This document shows positions 61,339 through 64,000 of a DNA stretch of 64,000 bases, piece after piece. The notes under the pieces were generated by a model, which made no database searches, was not told the origin of the DNA, and saw only the letters and a list, made by a program, of their open reading frames with translations. Origin of the DNA: Sphaerothrix epifaneia. Its GTDB lineage: Bacteria; Cyanobacteriota; Cyanobacteriia; Phormidesmidales; Phormidesmidaceae. The stretch is taken from the NCBI RefSeq assembly GCF_042788235.1, contig NZ_JBHZOL010000021.1, positions 201,968 through 265,967 on the forward strand, given 5' to 3'. Within the stretch, counting starts at the first letter, position 1; each line of letters begins with the position of its first letter. The position numbers and the translations under genes were made by a program.

Positions 61339-63957
61339 ATGGTTAGTTTTTCTAAAAAACGACGTTCCGCTCGGCTGCAACGCTATTTACAACCCCTATG
61401 GCAACGATTAAGCACACTAGCCCACACCTGGCTGGTCGATCGCTTGCCCGCTATTTTTGACTGGGTGTTGCAATGGCTGAGCCGTCAGCAGCTTTTGGTT
61501 TTAGCCACCGCTGTCGGCATTTTCTGCATTCCGTTGATCACCACCCGTCCTAGCGTCTGGCAGCAGGGCTTAATTACGCTGCTGCTGATCAGCATGGGTC
61601 AGTTTGTTTTGCAGTTAGAAGAACAGGCTCAAAGCAACCGCACCTCAGAAGCGCTGCATTTGCTTTTGATTGCCCTGAGCTTGCTGACGACCGGACGATA
61701 TTTGTTTTATCGCAGTCAATATACGCTCAACTTTGACAACTGGATTTCTAGCTTTTTTTGCCTGCTGTTGTTTAGCGCCGAACTCTATGCCATTGCCACG
61801 CTGGTACTGACCTACTTTCAAACGCTCAAAGTTAAAGAACGGCGCTCCATTGACCTTTCAACCATTCCCACTCACCAGTGGCCCAATGTAGATATCTACA
61901 TTCCCACCTACAACGAAGACGTTGAAATTGTGCGCAAAACGGTTTTGGGAGCGATTGAAACCGACTATGCCCGTGACAAAAAGCGAGTGTATGTCTTAGA
62001 TGATGGTCGCAAATATCCAGAACGACGGGTAGAGCTACAGCACATGTGCGATGAGCTAGGCGCTCACCTGCTGGTGCGTGACAACAACGACCACGCCAAA
62101 GCAGGCAACATCAACACCGCGCTCAAACGGACAGAAGGCGATTTGGTACTGATTCTCGACTGCGATCACATTCCGGCTCGCAATATTTTGCGAGAAACCG
62201 TTGGGTTTTTCAAAAATCCTCGGGTATCGCTGGTGCAGACGCCTCACTGGTTTTACAACCCTGACCCGTTTGAACGTAATTTGCTGACTGAAGGGCGGAT
62301 ACCCGTTGGCAATGAGCTGTTTTATAAAGTGCTGCAGAAAGGAAATGACTTTTGGAACGCGGCTTTTTTTTGCGGTTCAGCGGCAGTGATTCGCCGCCAG
62401 CACCTATTGCAAGTGGGCGGCATTGCTACCGAAACCGTCACCGAAGACTGCCATACAGCCCTGCGGCTGCATTCACTGGGCTATGAAACGGTCTATTACG
62501 ACAAAATCATGGTAGCCGGATTAGCACCCGAAAAGTTTTCGGCCTTTGTTGGTCAGCAGGTGCGCTGGGCTAGAGGCATGGCTCAAATTTTGCGGCTAGA
62601 AAACCCGCTGTTTAATCGCAAGCTGAAGCTACGATTATCTCAGCGAATTTGCTACTTTAGCGCCACGTCTCACTTCTTTTTTGGCTTTCCGCGCCTGATG
62701 TATGCGATCGCCCCCAATTTGTTTTTGCTCTTTGGCATTAGCGCCGTCAAAGGCTTAGGGCTAGAAACGCTGTTTTATGCCCTGCCGCACATTGCCCTGT
62801 CTATGCAGGCCAACCATATTCCCTACAAGCATGTGCGCTTTTCTTTTTGGAATGAAATTTATGAATTTGCCCTGTCTTTTCAGGCGGGCATTGTTACGCT
62901 TTTGGCGCTGGTCAACCCCAAACTGGGGTCGTTTAACGTAACTGACAAAGGATTGACTGTAAGCGAACGCAGCTTTGATTTAGATACGGTGCGCTATCTG
63001 GTCATTTTGGGCGTGATTACGGGCGCTTCTTTGTTGGCCATTCCTTTTTGGCTAATTCTCAGCCCAGACGATACCCAGGCGGTGTTGGTGAATGCGCTGT
63101 GGTGTGTCTTTAATTTGCTGCTGGTTATTGCCGCTTGTCTGGCCGCCTTTGAGCAGCCCCAGTTGCGTCAGGCTCACCGAATGCCGCGCCAGCTCAAGGC
63201 GATTATTCACAGCGAAGGCCAAAGCTGGCAGGGGCAAACCCTTAACCTCAGCGAAAGCGGTGCCCAAATCTGCATGGATGTATGGCCCAATATTGCTGAC
63301 CAGATCAAGGTGGAGCTAGTGGGCGATTATGGTGCGCGGGTTTTGCTGGATGCGGCCATTGTAAGAGCTACAGCCACGCCAAAGCTACAAACGCTGCTGT
63401 CGGTAAAATTTGTCAATCCTAGCCGAACGCAGCTAGATGATTTGGTTGTTGTCATCTATTGCGATGTGAACCAGTGGTATTCGCAATACCGAGCCGAGCG
63501 CGATCGCCCTTTTCAATCGTTGGGTTTTATTGTCACCAGCTTGAAGCGAGCCTTTAGAGAATTTCAGCCTGAGCGCGGCGTTAAGGTGCGTAAGCGGGTA
63601 ACAGCCGCCGCCGAACTGTACTGGGAAGGCTGGGGCGATCAGGCACTGGCGGCGGTGGTGAGCGAAATTAGCTCACAAGAAATACGGGTTGAGCTAGAAA
63701 CGACTGTAGATTTGCAGCAGGTTCATCTAGAGCAAAGTCAACCCCTGCTGGGGCTGCTGGTGGGGCAAACGGCAACCGATTCAAACGCTCAAAGCTTGCT
63801 GGCGCAGGTGATGCAAGTAGAGATACTGGCACCGCTAGCCCTAACGCCTACAGCCCCCCCCAGCCAGCGCGTAGCCCTAGAGCTACGCTTTCCCGAAAGC
63901 TTGAAAGCTAAACAACAACGCAAAATTAAACACCTGCTGCGGACGCTGACTGAATAG
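61339..63957 (+). CDS. bcsA: Cellulose synthase-like catalytic subunit with PilZ domain
   Basis: The 872-aa inner-membrane family 2 glycosyltransferase polymerises UDP-glucose (inferred) and moves the chain across the membrane. N-terminal helices (about 50-165) precede the GT domain with DDG (221-223), DCD (274-276), TED (368-370) and QQVRW (406-410). FNVTDK (532-537) matches the gating-loop FxVTxK of BcsA. The PilZ domain has RQAHR (610-614) and NLSESG (636-641), the RxxxR and [D/N]xSxxG c-di-GMP ligands. A ~140-residue C-terminal tail beyond PilZ is unusual in length. Last gene in the window; its stop is at 63957, with 43 bp of trailing sequence. Confidence 0.93.
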   Translation: MVSFSKKRRSARLQRYLQPLWQRLSTLAHTWLVDRLPAIFDWVLQWLSRQQLLVLATAVGIFCIPLITTRPSVWQQGLITLLLISMGQFVLQLEEQAQSNRTSEALHLLLIALSLLTTGRYLFYRSQYTLNFDNWISSFFCLLLFSAELYAIATLVLTYFQTLKVKERRSIDLSTIPTHQWPNVDIYIPTYNEDVEIVRKTVLGAIETDYARDKKRVYVLDDGRKYPERRVELQHMCDELGAHLLVRDNNDHAKAGNINTALKRTEGDLVLILDCDHIPARNILRETVGFFKNPRVSLVQTPHWFYNPDPFERNLLTEGRIPVGNELFYKVLQKGNDFWNAAFFCGSAAVIRRQHLLQVGGIATETVTEDCHTALRLHSLGYETVYYDKIMVAGLAPEKFSAFVGQQVRWARGMAQILRLENPLFNRKLKLRLSQRICYFSATSHFFFGFPRLMYAIAPNLFLLFGISAVKGLGLETLFYALPHIALSMQANHIPYKHVRFSFWNEIYEFALSFQAGIVTLLALVNPKLGSFNVTDKGLTVSERSFDLDTVRYLVILGVITGASLLAIPFWLILSPDDTQAVLVNALWCVFNLLLVIAACLAAFEQPQLRQAHRMPRQLKAIIHSEGQSWQGQTLNLSESGAQICMDVWPNIADQIKVELVGDYGARVLLDAAIVRATATPKLQTLLSVKFVNPSRTQLDDLVVVIYCDVNQWYSQYRAERDRPFQSLGFIVTSLKRAFREFQPERGVKVRKRVTAAAELYWEGWGDQALAAVVSEISSQEIRVELETTVDLQQVHLEQSQPLLGLLVGQTATDSNAQSLLAQVMQVEILAPLALTPTAPPSQRVALELRFPESLKAKQQRKIKHLLRTLTE

Positions 63958-64000
63958 GCGCGTAGCCTAGACAGCGTCCGCTGTAGCCATCAGGGTTAAT

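Noticed and set aside
1..64000. CRISPR arrays, transposases, prophage or integration sites
   Set aside because: No regularly spaced repeats, transposase motifs or tRNA-associated duplications were seen anywhere in the window.

Overview
This window is a chromosomal segment of a cyanobacterium. The octamer GCGATCGC (HIP1) and GCGATCG variants occur throughout. Gene content is oxygenic-phototroph specific: ndhH, a Psb34 gene, acsF, heme oxygenase, OpcA, a CCB-type cytochrome b6 maturation protein, a SigC-like sigma factor and a cyanobacteriochrome photoreceptor. Gene density is high. No tRNA, rRNA, transposase, CRISPR array or phage gene was found, so this looks like core chromosome with two accessory-flavoured blocks at the right end.

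Layout. 1-6 kb: the 3' end of a 5-oxoprolinase/hydantoinase gene, a GAF-PAS-GGDEF diguanylate cyclase, ndhH, rsmH and three small conserved or unknown genes. 6.1-17.1 kb: a five-gene minus-strand signalling cassette. In transcription order it is a 1586-aa PAS/GAF hybrid kinase, a lipoprotein-type sugar-binding protein with no permease, a membrane-anchored Cache-type hybrid kinase, a REC-PAS-kinase and a single-domain response regulator. 17.4-24.5 kb: LOG-family protein, AtzH-like protein, SNF2 helicase, sigma factor. 24.8-31.8 kb: the oxidative pentose phosphate set fbp-tal-zwf-opcA, with pfkA transcribed divergently from fbp. 31.8-39.2 kb: PBP4-type peptidase, CCB-type protein, NrdG-like radical SAM protein, nitronate monooxygenase-like protein, heme oxygenase, hemF and acsF. 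39.2-44.6 kb: NERD protein, Psb34, pentapeptide-repeat protein, tsaB, GGCT-fold protein, alpha/beta hydrolase.

44.8-53.5 kb is a complete phototaxis (pix/tax) operon pixG-pixH-pixI-pixJ-pixL. The second GAF domain of the PixJ protein carries both cysteines expected of a DXCF-type cyanobacteriochrome (DPCF and CH), while its first GAF lacks the chromophore cysteine. After a 1.6-kb intergenic region rich in inverted repeats comes a plus-strand exopolysaccharide operon (55.1-64.0 kb): outer-membrane beta-barrel protein, TPR protein, BcsB-like protein and a BcsA-like synthase with a PilZ domain. The barrel and TPR halves that form one BcsC protein in proteobacteria are separate adjacent genes here.

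Working together (inference): light perceived by PixJ controls type IV pilus motility through PixL/PixG/PixH. The BcsA PilZ domain would make glucan synthesis dependent on c-di-GMP, which the GGDEF protein at the left end could supply. The most novel-looking items are the split-BcsC synthase operon with a long stem-loop upstream, the binding-protein/kinase cassette, and low-complexity insertions at matching loops of three kinases in that cassette.
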